In this document: positions 17,568 through 26,232 of the stretch, one piece after another | Numbering within the stretch: the stretch's first letter is position 1 | Layout of the letters: every line of letters begins with the position of its first letter | Assembly: GCA_000648925.1 (NCBI GenBank) | Contig: JFHF01000007.1 | Coordinates: forward strand, 62,001 to 126,000 | Source: Caballeronia jiangsuensis | GTDB taxonomy: Bacteria; Pseudomonadota; Gammaproteobacteria; Burkholderiales; Burkholderiaceae | DNA length: 64,000 bases | Direction: 5' to 3' | Translations under genes and position numbers: made by a program | Notes under the pieces: model-generated | Seen by the model: only the letters and a program-made list of their open reading frames with translations | Databases searched by the model: none | What the model was told of the DNA's origin: nothing

Positions 17568-18916
17568 GCCGCCACTCCCGCTTCGCGCGACGCGAATGCG
17601 AACGCCGGCGCGATGCGGCCACGGCATTCGCCGAAGCCGATCGATACCGCGCCTGCCTTCGACGCGCGCGCGCTCAGCACGATCTCGTCGCCGTCTTCGA
17701 GCGCGGTGCGTGTTTCGCCGTTCGGCAGGCGCAGCGGATCGCGGCCCGCATTCGTCAGCTCGGTGAGGCAGGCGCGCGCCGCGTCGGTCGCGCCGGAGAT
17801 CGTGCCGCTGCCGAGCAGATCGCCGCTGCGCAGATTGCAGCCGTTGCTCGTGTGATGCGCGACCATCTGCGCGAAAGTCCAGTACAGGTTGTCCAGATGC
17901 GTGTGCGTGATGCGCACGGCGTCATGTCCGGCTTCGCGCAGTTGCCGCGTCGACAGATCGGCGTGCAGTTCCAGATGCAGCCCGCCTTCTTGCCGGTCGC
18001 GCGCGCCATGCAGATGCGCCATGAGCGGCGGATCGTCCGCGGCGCGCGCAACGGGCGCCTTGCGGAACGGCGCGAGCGCCTCGGACGTGATGATCCACGG
18101 CGACAGGCTCGAATGAAAGCTCTTGCCGAGAAACGGGCCGAGCACCTGTTCGAACCACTGAATGCTTTTCGCGGACCAGTCGTTGAGCAGCGAATAGCCG
18201 AAGATGTGCGCGTGCGCATCGTCGACGGAAATCGGTTGCGTGAGCGCATTGCCTTCGCCGATCCACGCCGCCAGTTCGAGCTCGAAATCGAGCGCGGGCG
18301 CGGGGCCGAACACGATCTGTCCGTTCGTATCGCGATACTGGCCGTGCGGACGGCGCACGTCGCCGCCGCTCACGCGCAACGACGAAGCGCGGCCGTGATA
18401 GGCGATCGGCAGCGACTTGAACGCGGGCGGAAGCGGATCGGCGAGACCCTTGTAGCGCCCGTGCCGCTCGGTGTGATGGAGCGACGTGAGGAAATCCGTG
18501 TAGTCGCCGACTTCGCAGGGCAGGCGCAGTTCGAGCGTATCGATGCGCGGCAGCAGCGCGTCGGCTTGCGCCTCCATGCGCGCGCGCTGCGGCGCATCGC
18601 TCATCAGCAGATCGGACAGCGCGGCGCGCAGGGCGCTCGCATGGCGAGGCGGCATCCCCATCAGGCGGTTCAGCGTGCCGCCACGGGTGGCTTCGCAGGC
18701 GATCGCCGCATCGCTGCCCGCGTCGAGCAGGCCGCTGTCCGCGAGCGCGTGCAGGTCCACGGCATGTTCGCCGATGGCCACGACGGCGCGAGCGACGCCG
18801 TCGCGCACGAACGCGCCCAACGGCAGGTTCTGGATCGGGAACTCTGCTTCAGGAAGGTTCGCCGAGTCGATCCAGCTACGCCGGGCCGGATCGTGAGTGG
18901 AGTTGAGCGCGCTCAT
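17564..18916 (-). CDS. Fumarylacetoacetase-type hydrolase (450 aa)
   Basis: Two-domain C-C bond hydrolase. The N-terminal beta-barrel-like domain (to about 120) is followed by the FAH catalytic domain. Metal ligands are in the FELEL pair (two Glu) and LLNDWSAKSIQ (Asp). The block GKSFHSSLSPWIIT is typical of true fumarylacetoacetases rather than short fumarylpyruvate hydrolases. It cleaves a 2,4-dioxo acid to fumarate or maleate plus an acyl product, the last step of homogentisate- or gentisate-like routes. It overlaps neighbours by ATGA at both ends. No homogentisate dioxygenase of the usual cupin type is present nearby; the adjacent VOC protein might fill that step (inference). Confidence 0.88.
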   Translation of the reverse strand: MSALNSTHDPARRSWIDSANLPEAEFPIQNLPLGAFVRDGVARAVVAIGEHAVDLHALADSGLLDAGSDAAIACEATRGGTLNRLMGMPPRHASALRAALSDLLMSDAPQRARMEAQADALLPRIDTLELRLPCEVGDYTDFLTSLHHTERHGRYKGLADPLPPAFKSLPIAYHGRASSLRVSGGDVRRPHGQYRDTNGQIVFGPAPALDFELELAAWIGEGNALTQPISVDDAHAHIFGYSLLNDWSAKSIQWFEQVLGPFLGKSFHSSLSPWIITSEALAPFRKAPVARAADDPPLMAHLHGARDRQEGGLHLELHADLSTRQLREAGHDAVRITHTHLDNLYWTFAQMVAHHTSNGCNLRSGDLLGSGTISGATDAARACLTELTNAGRDPLRLPNGETRTALEDGDEIVLSARASKAGAVSIGFGECRGRIAPAFAFASREAGVAA

Positions 18917-19446
18917 GCGTGAGGCGTCTCCGCGATGGCGCTCTTGCCTTCGCCCGCCCACGCGTCGAGTGCGGGCCGCGCCTGTCGTCGATAGGCAGCG
19001 AGCGTTTCGAGCGACGCGACGGGCACGGTCAGTTCGAGCCGCAGGCCGTTCGGATCGAAGAAATAGATCGAGCGCACGAAGTGATGATCGACGACGCCCA
19101 GCACGTCGATGCCGTGATCGACGAGACGCTGCTTCATCGTTTCGAGCTCGTCGAGCGTGCCGAGCCGCAGCGCGATGTGGTTGACCCACGGCGGCGTGTT
19201 GGGCGAGGGTTCGGCGGCCGTGTCGTCGCCGAGATCGAAAAACGCGATGTTCGAGCCGTCCGCCATCTCGAAGAACAGATGCACGTAGGGGCAATGCTCG
19301 CCGGTGCTCGGCACGCGGTCGAGGCGGATCAGATGAACCAGCGGCAGGCCGAGAATGTCCTCGTAGAAATGACGCGTTTCTTCGGCATTGCGGCAGCGCC
19401 AGGCGAAGTGATGCAGGCCGCGCACGGGCGGCAGATGGTCGGACAT
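18913..19446 (-). CDS. VOC (glyoxalase/extradiol dioxygenase) family protein (177 aa)
   Basis: Vicinal-oxygen-chelate protein with two beta-alpha-beta3 modules. Candidate metal ligands are the His of GLHHFAW, the His of WVNHIALRL and the Glu of GLRLELTV. The start is the ATG at 19446 with AAGGAGACACAGC upstream. VOC enzymes include extradiol ring-cleavage dioxygenases, glyoxalases and isomerases. Lying between an aromatic monooxygenase and a fumarylacetoacetase, this one could open the ring of a diol or act on the fission product. It is shorter than classical two-domain extradiol dioxygenases (about 300 residues). Confidence 0.82.
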   Translation of the reverse strand: MSDHLPPVRGLHHFAWRCRNAEETRHFYEDILGLPLVHLIRLDRVPSTGEHCPYVHLFFEMADGSNIAFFDLGDDTAAEPSPNTPPWVNHIALRLGTLDELETMKQRLVDHGIDVLGVVDHHFVRSIYFFDPNGLRLELTVPVASLETLAAYRRQARPALDAWAGEGKSAIAETPHA

Positions 19447-19490
19447 GCTGTGTCTCCTTGATGCGGCTTGATGAAGCGAGCTTTGCGCGC

Positions 19491-20678
19491 TCAGACTTCT
19501 ATGGCGTCGACGTCGTATTCGAACAGCCAGTTGTAGCGTTCCTTCACGCGCTCCTCGCTCCACTCGCGATCGACGTATTCCGCCGCGCCTTCCGCATGCG
19601 CGAGCGCGGGGTTGTGAAAGCGCTGCGTGTTTGCCGCCGAACCGCGCACGATGCGCGCCGTGCGTTCCACGCGCAGCGCCTCGTAACGTTCGAGCGCGCG
19701 CGGCAGATCGTTCGCGTGGCGCGCGAGGCAGCGCGCAATCAGATAACCGTCTTCGAGCGCCATGCCCGCGCCTTGCGCGAGGAACGGCAGCGTGGGGTGA
19801 CAGGCGTCGCCGAGCAGCGTGGCGTTGCCCGACGTCCAGCGCGTCATGGGCTCGCGGATCATGAGCGCCCACTTGTACGGGATGTCGATGGCCGAGATCA
19901 TCGTGCGCACGTCTTCATGCCAGCCGTCGAAATCGGCGAGACATTCGTCGATGGTGCCGCGCTCCGACCACGATTCGACCTGCCAGCCATCGCGCTCCAC
20001 CGCGCCGACGAAGTTGATGAGCTTGTGGCCGCGCAGCGGATAGTGGATCACGTGTGCGCCCGGACCGACCCAGTTGGTGCCGTAGGGCGTGCGCAGATGC
20101 TCGGGCAGCTTGGTGGCGTCGATCACGCCGCGCCAGGCCATCACGCCCGAATAGACCGGCTCGTCCGCGCCGAAGAGCGCACGGCGCACGCGCGAGTGCA
20201 CGCCGTCCGCGCCGATCAGCAGGTCCGCTTCGAACGTCGCGCCCGAGACGGTCTGCACTTCGACGTGGTCATCGTGCTGAACGATCGACTCGACCTTGTG
20301 ATCGAGCCTGATCGCATCGGGGCTGAACGCACGCACCGCATCGACGAGCGCTTCGTGGAGATCCGCGCGGTGCATGGTCAGATAGGGGAAGCCGTACACT
20401 TCGCGCGATGCCGCGCCGAGATCGAAGAGCGGCCAGGTCTGCCCCGTGTTCCAGAGGCGCACGCGCTTGCCGGGCGGCTCGCACGCGAGGCTTTCGAGGC
20501 GCTCGCCGACGCCGATTCCGTAAAGCACGCGCGTCGCGTTCGGACTCAGTTGCACGCCCGCGCCGATTTCCCCGAGGGCCTTGGCCTGTTCGAGAATGGT
20601 GACGTGAAAGCCCGCTTTCAATAATGCGGCTCCCGCCGTCAGGCCGCCGATACCGGCCCCTGCAATGACGATCTTCAT
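19491..20678 (-). CDS. FAD-dependent aromatic-ring monooxygenase (395 aa)
   Basis: Class A flavoprotein hydroxylase of the salicylate/3-hydroxybenzoate hydroxylase group. It has GAGIGGLTAGAALLKAGF (GxGxxG) at the N-terminus, the DG motif GADGVHSRVR near 158, and GDACHPTLPFLAQGAGMALEDG near 290 for the FAD ribityl contact. The N-terminus starts directly at the Rossmann fold (MKIVIAG). It would hydroxylate a phenolic acid, possibly with decarboxylation, before ring opening. The 186 bases upstream, between it and UbiX, are AT-rich and contain inverted repeats, so a second promoter may drive this gene and the ten-gene string behind it. Confidence 0.88.
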   Translation of the reverse strand: MKIVIAGAGIGGLTAGAALLKAGFHVTILEQAKALGEIGAGVQLSPNATRVLYGIGVGERLESLACEPPGKRVRLWNTGQTWPLFDLGAASREVYGFPYLTMHRADLHEALVDAVRAFSPDAIRLDHKVESIVQHDDHVEVQTVSGATFEADLLIGADGVHSRVRRALFGADEPVYSGVMAWRGVIDATKLPEHLRTPYGTNWVGPGAHVIHYPLRGHKLINFVGAVERDGWQVESWSERGTIDECLADFDGWHEDVRTMISAIDIPYKWALMIREPMTRWTSGNATLLGDACHPTLPFLAQGAGMALEDGYLIARCLARHANDLPRALERYEALRVERTARIVRGSAANTQRFHNPALAHAEGAAEYVDREWSEERVKERYNWLFEYDVDAIEV

Positions 20679-20714
20679 TCGACCTCTTTCGTATTAACGC
20701 TGTCTCTTATCGAG

Positions 20715-20742
20715 AAGATTTATGATTCGATCGATAAATCTT
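20715..20742. promoter_or_regulatory. 28-base inverted repeat upstream of the monooxygenase gene
   Basis: Nine-base perfect arms AAGATTTAT (20715-20723) and ATAAATCTT (20734-20742) flank a 10-base spacer containing CGATCG. The element ends 37 bases before the monooxygenase start, in a markedly AT-rich 186-base gap. It could be an operator, for example for a LysR regulator. Next to it lies a looser palindrome bounded by two TTTAAA boxes (20742-20747 and 20775-20780). Confidence 0.4.
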
Positions 20743-20864
20743 TTAAATGGGGTTTCGTTCTGAAACAAAACCACTTTAAATGAACGTCAGCCGCTAAAGA
20801 AGCAAAAGAATTCGAACGAGTTATCAGTGAAAATTGATAATGCGAGAGAGTGCGCGCGCGAATC

Positions 20865-21443
20865 TCACATGCCCCAGCGATGCACCACGGAGGATTCGAT
20901 GCCGAAGAGATCGAGCACGCGCCCGATGGTGTGATCGACCATTTCGTCGAGCGATTCGGGGTTCGCGTAGAATGCCGGCACCGGCGGATAGACGATTGCT
21001 CCGGCCTCGGTCACGCTCGTCATGCTGCGCAAGTGGCCCAGATGCAGCGGCGTTTCCCGAACCATCAGCACGAGCCGGCGGCGCTCCTTGAGCGTGACGT
21101 CGGCGGCGCGCGTGAGCAGCCCGCTCGTCACGCCCGTGGCGACTTCCGAGAGCGTGCGGATCGAGCACGGCGCGACGATCATGCCCATCACGGGGAACGA
21201 GCCGCTCGAAATCGCCGCGCCGATGTCCGTGTTCGGATACGTGACCGTGGCGAGCGCGCGAACGTCGGCGACGCTGTAGGGCGACTCGTGCGCGAGCGTG
21301 ACCTGCGCGGAGCGGCTCATCACCAGATGCGATTCGATGTCGAGTTGCCTGAGCAATTGCAACAGGCGGACACCGTAGACGACGCCCGATGCGCCGCTGA
21401 TGCCCACGATCATGCGTCTGGGCTGTACTGCGCTGAAATGCAT
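20865..21443 (-). CDS. ubiX: UbiX-family flavin prenyltransferase (192 aa)
   Basis: Makes prenylated FMN from FMN and dimethylallyl phosphate, the cofactor of UbiD enzymes. Motifs are GISGASGVVYGVRLLQLL at the N-terminus, the phosphate/flavin segment VAPCSIRTLSEVATGV, and KERRRLVLMVRETPLHLGHLRSM. The chosen start is the ATG at 21443 with GGAGAG upstream; an upstream Met in frame has no clear ribosome site. It is the likely partner of the UbiD homologue at 10266-11831 and may be a pathway-dedicated paralogue rather than the housekeeping ubiquinone copy. A porin gene is divergent, 275 bases away. Confidence 0.9.
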   Translation of the reverse strand: MHFSAVQPRRMIVGISGASGVVYGVRLLQLLRQLDIESHLVMSRSAQVTLAHESPYSVADVRALATVTYPNTDIGAAISSGSFPVMGMIVAPCSIRTLSEVATGVTSGLLTRAADVTLKERRRLVLMVRETPLHLGHLRSMTSVTEAGAIVYPPVPAFYANPESLDEMVDHTIGRVLDLFGIESSVVHRWGM

Positions 21444-21718
21444 CTGTGCTCTCCGTTTTATCGGTGATGAATTAAACGTCGCGGATGTTAGCACGGCGAT
21501 TCAATCTGTCGATGAGGTTATCGGCATTTTTGGAATCGATGAGTAAATACCCTGATCGAGTATTCGGGATGTTCGATTGATTGATAAATAACTCGTGATT
21601 CAAAAGCCGAATTGAAGTAGTTAAACTCGGTTCCGCATCGGGCAGAGCAGCACTGCGCGATGCAAGAAGCCGGCGCCGACGAGCGACCGGCCAACGATAA
21701 AAACATTGGAGACTTCGG

Positions 21719-22810
21719 TTGAGAACTTGTCTGCTGGTCGGCGGTTGCGCCGCGATCCTGGCTGGCCCCGCGTGGGCGCAGTCGTCTGTGACGCTGTATG
21801 GGAGCGTCGATGTTGGCGTCGATTTCGTATCGAACTCCCAGGGCAAGCGTCTGTATCAGGAATCGTCCGGCAAGCGCACGCCGGATCGCTGGGGCCTTTT
21901 GATCAAGGAAGATCTTGGCGGCGGCAATTCCGCGTTCGCGCGGCTGGAATCGGGCTTCCTGACCAACACCGGCGCACAGATCAACCCGACGAGCTTCTTC
22001 AACCGCAATGCCTACGTCGGGCTCTCGAACGATACCTGGGGCTCGCTGAGCTTCGGCAACATCAACGACTACATCTACCAGTACGTCGGGCGGCTGAACA
22101 ACTCGGTGCCGGGCATCTCGTCGTACTACACGCCCGGCAATCTCGACGGCCTCGCGAACACCCATGCGCTGAACAACGCCGTCAAGTACGAGACGATCAA
22201 CTTCCACGGCTTCCAGGCCGGCGCGATGAACGCATTCGGCAATCAGGCCGGCGACTTCAGCGCGGGACGCCAGTACAGCGTCGGCGCGCAGTATTCGAGC
22301 GACACCGTGAATTTCGGCGTCGCGTACACGATGTCGCATAACCGCACCGCCGACATCTTCGGCACCTTCAGCCTCAACTCGCTGCTCGGCCAGCCGTTGA
22401 GAGCGGGCACGATGTTCAATGCGAGCCGTTACAGCACGCTCGCCGCCGGGGCGTCGGTGAAATTCGGCATCTTCACGCCGCACGTGACCTACACCGGCGT
22501 GAAGCTCCAGAACGCGCAGGGCTCGACCACGCTCAACAACTATCAGGCCGGCGTGAACACGGAACTGGTCGGCAATCTGGGCTTTTTCGTTCTCGGCCTG
22601 TCCGCGGATCACTCCCTGTTTCAGGGACTCACGATCAACCAGTACAACCTGTTCCTGACCGATTATCTGTCGAAGCGCACGCAGGTCTACGCCGGCGTGG
22701 GCCTGCAGCGCGCTTCGGGTCCCGGCGCACGCGCCGCGCAGTTCGGCTATCAGCCTTCGTCGAGCGGCAGCCAGACGGTCGCGCGCATCGGCGTCAACCA
22801 TATGTTCTGA
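21719..22810 (+). CDS. OmpC-like outer-membrane porin (363 aa)
   Basis: Trimeric beta-barrel porin of the Burkholderia type. It has a short signal peptide ending at AWA, mature start QSSVTLYGS, many aromatic-ended beta strands, and a C-terminal Phe (RIGVNHMF) needed for BAM insertion. The start is TTG at 21719: an in-frame TAA at 21698-21700 blocks anything longer, and TTGGAG lies 7 bases upstream. It is divergent from the UbiX/aromatic operon and upstream of two aromatic-acid-type permeases. I therefore infer that it lets the pathway substrate through the outer membrane. Confidence 0.9.
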   Translation: MRTCLLVGGCAAILAGPAWAQSSVTLYGSVDVGVDFVSNSQGKRLYQESSGKRTPDRWGLLIKEDLGGGNSAFARLESGFLTNTGAQINPTSFFNRNAYVGLSNDTWGSLSFGNINDYIYQYVGRLNNSVPGISSYYTPGNLDGLANTHALNNAVKYETINFHGFQAGAMNAFGNQAGDFSAGRQYSVGAQYSSDTVNFGVAYTMSHNRTADIFGTFSLNSLLGQPLRAGTMFNASRYSTLAAGASVKFGIFTPHVTYTGVKLQNAQGSTTLNNYQAGVNTELVGNLGFFVLGLSADHSLFQGLTINQYNLFLTDYLSKRTQVYAGVGLQRASGPGARAAQFGYQPSSSGSQTVARIGVNHMF

Positions 22811-22919
22811 GGACACGGAGGGCGGTCATCGTGCGGTGAAACATAGTGCAAACGGGGTGCGAATGAGCGCGCGAGGCGGATTCATCACTTATTTCGATCG
22901 CATCATCGTTTCTTTTTGA

Positions 22920-22948
22920 TTGAGCCGCGCGGGGCCGACTCTTATATT
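22920..22948 (+). promoter_or_regulatory. Candidate sigma70 promoter for the first AAHS permease
   Basis: TTGAGC (22920-22925) and TATATT (22943-22948) are separated by 17 bases, close to the TTGACA/TATAAT consensus. They lie about 100 bases upstream of the ATG at 23049, in an otherwise gene-free 238-base gap after the porin. Confidence 0.4.
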
Positions 22949-23048
22949 GTGGCTCGGGCCACGGCGCCGTCATGAGAGACATTCAGCAGCAGTGCAAGCG
23001 GGCGCGCCTTTGCGGTGCGTCCCTTGGCACGAGGTAAATGGGACATAC

Positions 23049-24434
23049 ATGCAAGCAGACCGGACTTTCAACATCGCGACATTGATAGAAGAGCAGAAGA
23101 CGGGACGCTTCGCCGCCGGTCTGCTCTTCTGGTGTTTCCTGATCATGCTGATGGACGGCTACGACCAGACGGCCGTGTCGTTCGCGGCGCCGGCCATCAT
23201 CAAGGACTGGCACGTCGCGCGCGGCGGATTCGGCCCCGTCTTCGGCGCGGGCCTGTTCGGCACGCTGATCGGCTCGTTCATCTTCGGCTACCTGGGCGAC
23301 CGGCTCGGCCGCAAGCGGGCGATCATCATCGGCAGTCTTTTCTTCGGCGCGCTGACCTACGCGTCGGTGTGGGTGACCTCGCTGCAGGAACTGATGCTGC
23401 TGCGCTTCCTGGCCGGCATCGGCATGGGCGGCGTGGTGCCGAACTCGGTCGCGCTGGTCGCGGAATATGCGCCGAAGCGTTTGCGCGCCACATGGGTCAC
23501 GCTGATGTTTTCGGGCTTCTCGATCGGCGCGGGCTCGGGCGGTCTGGTGTCGTCGTCGCTGATTCACCGGTTCGGCTGGCCTGTCATGTTCGCGGTGGGC
23601 GGCGTCGGCTCCTTGCTCGTCGCGCTGCTGCTGATCTTCACGCTGCCCGAATCCGCGAAGCTGCTCGCCATCCGGCAACGCGATCCGCAGATGCTGCGCA
23701 AGCTCATCACGCGTCTGCGTCCCGATCTGAAGATTCCCGCCGATGCGCAGTTCATCGCCGGCGAAGTGCGCGAAAAGCAGCGCTTCGTGCTCAAGCTGAT
23801 TTTCTCCGACGGCCTCGCCGCGATCACGCCCTTGCTGTGGATCGTGTTCATCGCGAACTCGATGGCGCTCTATTTCCTTCAGAACTGGCTGCCGATCCTG
23901 ATGGAAGGCATGGGCATCGATCCGCGCGGCGCGGGTCTCATCACGATGATGTTCTCGGTCGGCGGCGTGATCGGTGGACTCGTGCTGTGCCGCTTCGTCG
24001 ATCGTCACGGTGTCGCGGCGATCATCTCGCTGCCCGTCATCGGTCTTCCCGTCGTGGCGGCGCTCGGTCACGGCTCCTCGCAGGGCTGGCTCATGCTTGC
24101 CGTCTTCGCCACCGGCTTCTGCGTGGTGGGCGCGCAGTACGGCCTGTATGCCGTGGCGGGCATGATCTATCCGACGTCGTTCCGCTCGGCCGGCGTCGGC
24201 AGCGCGATCTCGGTGGGCAAGATCGGCTCGGTGTCGGGGCCGGTGATCGGCGGTCTTCTGCTCTCGATGCACCTGCCGATCACGCAGCTTTTCTACGCGG
24301 CGTCGTTGTTGTTCCTCGTTGCCGCCGTGTTCTCGACGATCCTCGCGCTGCTGTACCGCAAGCGCTTCGGCGAAACGCCGGGCGTCGGGGCGGGCGCGGA
24401 CGCGGGCCGGGGTTCGCTGGTGCAGGACGCGTAA
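23049..24434 (+). CDS. AAHS-family aromatic acid:H+ symporter-like MFS permease (461 aa)
   Basis: Major-facilitator permease with 12 predicted membrane segments. The start chosen is the ATG at 23049 (MQADRTFNIATLIEE), because the frame upstream is not protein-like. AAHS hallmarks are DGYDQ in helix 1 (FLIMLMDGYDQTAVSFAAP), loop 2-3 GYLGDRLGRKRAIIIG, and GMGGVVPNSVALVAEYAPKRLR in helices 4-5. It probably imports an aromatic carboxylate with protons. A close paralogue follows at 24586 in the same direction. Confidence 0.87.
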   Translation: MQADRTFNIATLIEEQKTGRFAAGLLFWCFLIMLMDGYDQTAVSFAAPAIIKDWHVARGGFGPVFGAGLFGTLIGSFIFGYLGDRLGRKRAIIIGSLFFGALTYASVWVTSLQELMLLRFLAGIGMGGVVPNSVALVAEYAPKRLRATWVTLMFSGFSIGAGSGGLVSSSLIHRFGWPVMFAVGGVGSLLVALLLIFTLPESAKLLAIRQRDPQMLRKLITRLRPDLKIPADAQFIAGEVREKQRFVLKLIFSDGLAAITPLLWIVFIANSMALYFLQNWLPILMEGMGIDPRGAGLITMMFSVGGVIGGLVLCRFVDRHGVAAIISLPVIGLPVVAALGHGSSQGWLMLAVFATGFCVVGAQYGLYAVAGMIYPTSFRSAGVGSAISVGKIGSVSGPVIGGLLLSMHLPITQLFYAASLLFLVAAVFSTILALLYRKRFGETPGVGAGADAGRGSLVQDA

Positions 24435-24585
24435 TTTCCACAGCGAGGCATGTCGTATCGATGCCGCGCTTCGTGAATCGATTCGGATGCCGAAACATAA
24501 GTGCGTCGGCGAAAAAAATAAAGGAGACACGGATGGACCGAGACGAGATATTGCCGCGGCATGAAGCCCACGGAGGATCACGACG

Positions 24586-25935
24586 ATGAGCAACGTCGCC
24601 GCCCCGGAGACCACCATCAACGTTTCGGCGCTGATCGAGCGCCAGAAGCTCGGCGGCTTCGCGCTCTTCCTGATCATGTGGTGCTTCCTGATCGTGTTGA
24701 TCGACGGTTACGATCAGGTCGCGGCGGCCTTCGCCGCGCCCGCGCTGATGCACGCCTGGCACACGAACGCGGCCGGCTTCGGACGCGTGTTCGGCGTGGG
24801 ACTGTTCGGCGTGCTCGTCGGCTCGCTGTTGCTCGGCTTCAGCGGCGACCGCTACGGACGCCGCCTCACGATCATCTACGGCTCGCTCTGGTTCGGCATC
24901 CTGACCTTCATGTGCGGCTATGCGGACTCGCTCGGGCAACTCACGCTGCTGCGCTTTCTCGCGGGCATCGGCATGGGCGGGGTCGTGCCGAACACCGTCG
25001 CGCTCGTTTCCGAGTACGCTCCGAAAGCGCGCCGCGCGACGTGGATCACGCTGATGTTTTCCGGCTTCTCGATCGGCGCGGGCGGTGGCGGAGCAGTCGC
25101 CTCGTGGCTGCTGCCGCGCTTCGGCTGGCCCGTGCTGTTCACGCTGGGCGGCGTTGCGGCGGTCGTGGTGGCGCTGGCGTCGTTCGCGCTGTTGCCCGAA
25201 TCGATCCGCTTTCTCATCATGAACGGGCGCGACGTTCGCAGGATTCGACGCATCGCGGCGCGTCTCGGCGCAACCGCCGAGGGCGAAGGCGTGCGCTATG
25301 TCGTGGACGATGAAACCCGCGTGCGCGTGCGGCCGGCCGCGCTGTTCCAGCATGGCCTCGCCAAGGTGACGCCATTGCTCTGGGCGATCTTCATCCTCAA
25401 TTCGCTGGCGCTGCACTTCCTGCAGAACTGGCTGCCGATCCTGTTCAGCATGAGCACGCTCGCGCCCGCCCGCGCGGCTCAGGCGGCGATGATGTTTCCG
25501 GTCGGCGGCACTGTCGGCGCTCTTGCGCTGAGCCGCTGCGTGGATCGCTATGGCGTGCGCGTGATTCTGCTGCTTGCGCTGGCCGGTTGTCCCATCGCCG
25601 CATTGCTCGGCATGCCGATGCCGACGGCGTGGCTCTTCGCGGCCGTGTTCGCGAGCGGCGTGTGCGTGATCGGCAGCCAGTTCGCGCTCTATGCGGTGTC
25701 GGGCATGGTGTATCCGACCACGTTGCGCTCGACCGGCGTCGGCACGGCGATCGGCATCGGCAAGCTCGGCTCGGTCGCGGGATCGATGCTCGGCGGCGTG
25801 CTGCTGTCGATGCATCTGCCGGTCGCGCAACTGTTCTTCAATCTCGCCGCGGTGTTCGTGTTGATCGTGTTGCTCTCGGCGTGGCTCGGCGGCGTGCGGC
25901 GATACGAGCGTCCTATCGCAACGGAGCCATGCTGA
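24586..25935 (+). CDS. AAHS-family MFS permease, second copy (449 aa)
   Basis: Paralogue of the preceding gene, sharing DGYDQ, GFSGDRYGRRLTIIYG, GIGMGGVVPNTVALVSEYAPKARRATWITLMFSGFSIGAG and the C-terminal GVGTAIGIGKLGSVAGSMLGG. It starts at ATG 24586 with GGAGGATCACGACG upstream. The 151-base gap to the first copy has no obvious terminator, so the two may be co-transcribed. Tandem permeases may separate two substrates, or import and efflux. No enzyme gene follows on this strand before the 392-base gap. Confidence 0.87.
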   Translation: MSNVAAPETTINVSALIERQKLGGFALFLIMWCFLIVLIDGYDQVAAAFAAPALMHAWHTNAAGFGRVFGVGLFGVLVGSLLLGFSGDRYGRRLTIIYGSLWFGILTFMCGYADSLGQLTLLRFLAGIGMGGVVPNTVALVSEYAPKARRATWITLMFSGFSIGAGGGGAVASWLLPRFGWPVLFTLGGVAAVVVALASFALLPESIRFLIMNGRDVRRIRRIAARLGATAEGEGVRYVVDDETRVRVRPAALFQHGLAKVTPLLWAIFILNSLALHFLQNWLPILFSMSTLAPARAAQAAMMFPVGGTVGALALSRCVDRYGVRVILLLALAGCPIAALLGMPMPTAWLFAAVFASGVCVIGSQFALYAVSGMVYPTTLRSTGVGTAIGIGKLGSVAGSMLGGVLLSMHLPVAQLFFNLAAVFVLIVLLSAWLGGVRRYERPIATEPC

Positions 25936-26027
25936 GCACGGGCATCGTCGCGTCGGGAAATGTCTCTGATTCGGGCGTCGTGCGTGGCGCCCGTTTCTTC
26001 GTCGGCGATCTCGCGTGATCGGATAAT

Positions 26028-26039
26028 TTGTCTAGACAA
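26028..26039. promoter_or_regulatory. Distal TTGT-N4-ACAA operator-like palindrome
   Basis: TTGTCTAGACAA is a perfect 12-base palindrome. It has the same TTGT/ACAA arms and N4 spacing as the site 206 bases downstream, as expected for a GntR/FadR-type repressor able to loop DNA. Confidence 0.5.
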
Positions 26040-26197
26040 GACTCGACGATTCATAGAATTCGCAAGAATAGAACCGGCCGCGCACGCTCCGCGCGGCCGT
26101 CGAGCATCGTTCCAGATACGCTTCTTCTCCATCCCGAACCGCTACCCGACGCGATGAAACCGGCCTAGGTGTTTGCCCGCATGGCTGTCACATCTTC

Positions 26198-26226
26198 TTG
26201 ATGGAAAAGTCGAGCGGGTTTAGATT
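26198..26226 (+). promoter_or_regulatory. Candidate sigma70 promoter of the dioxygenase/ABC operon
   Basis: TTGATG (26198-26203) and TAGATT (26221-26226) have 17-base spacing. The expected transcription start falls at about 26233, exactly at the edge of the proximal palindrome, so a bound repressor would block initiation. Each hexamer matches consensus at four of six positions. Confidence 0.35.
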
Positions 26227-26232
26227 GCAAAT

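Noticed and set aside
12603..20678. Nicotinate degradation cluster (nic genes)
   Set aside because: The Moco hydroxylase, monooxygenase and alpha/beta hydrolase could suggest it, but the monooxygenase resembles salicylate/3-hydroxybenzoate hydroxylases more than NicC. NicX, NicF and NicE homologues are absent.
10266..21443. Furoate/HMF degradation cluster (hmfABCDEFG)
   Set aside because: A UbiD/UbiX pair, a Moco hydroxylase and a crotonase are shared, but furoyl-CoA synthetase is missing and a flavin monooxygenase, VOC protein and fumarylacetoacetase are extra.
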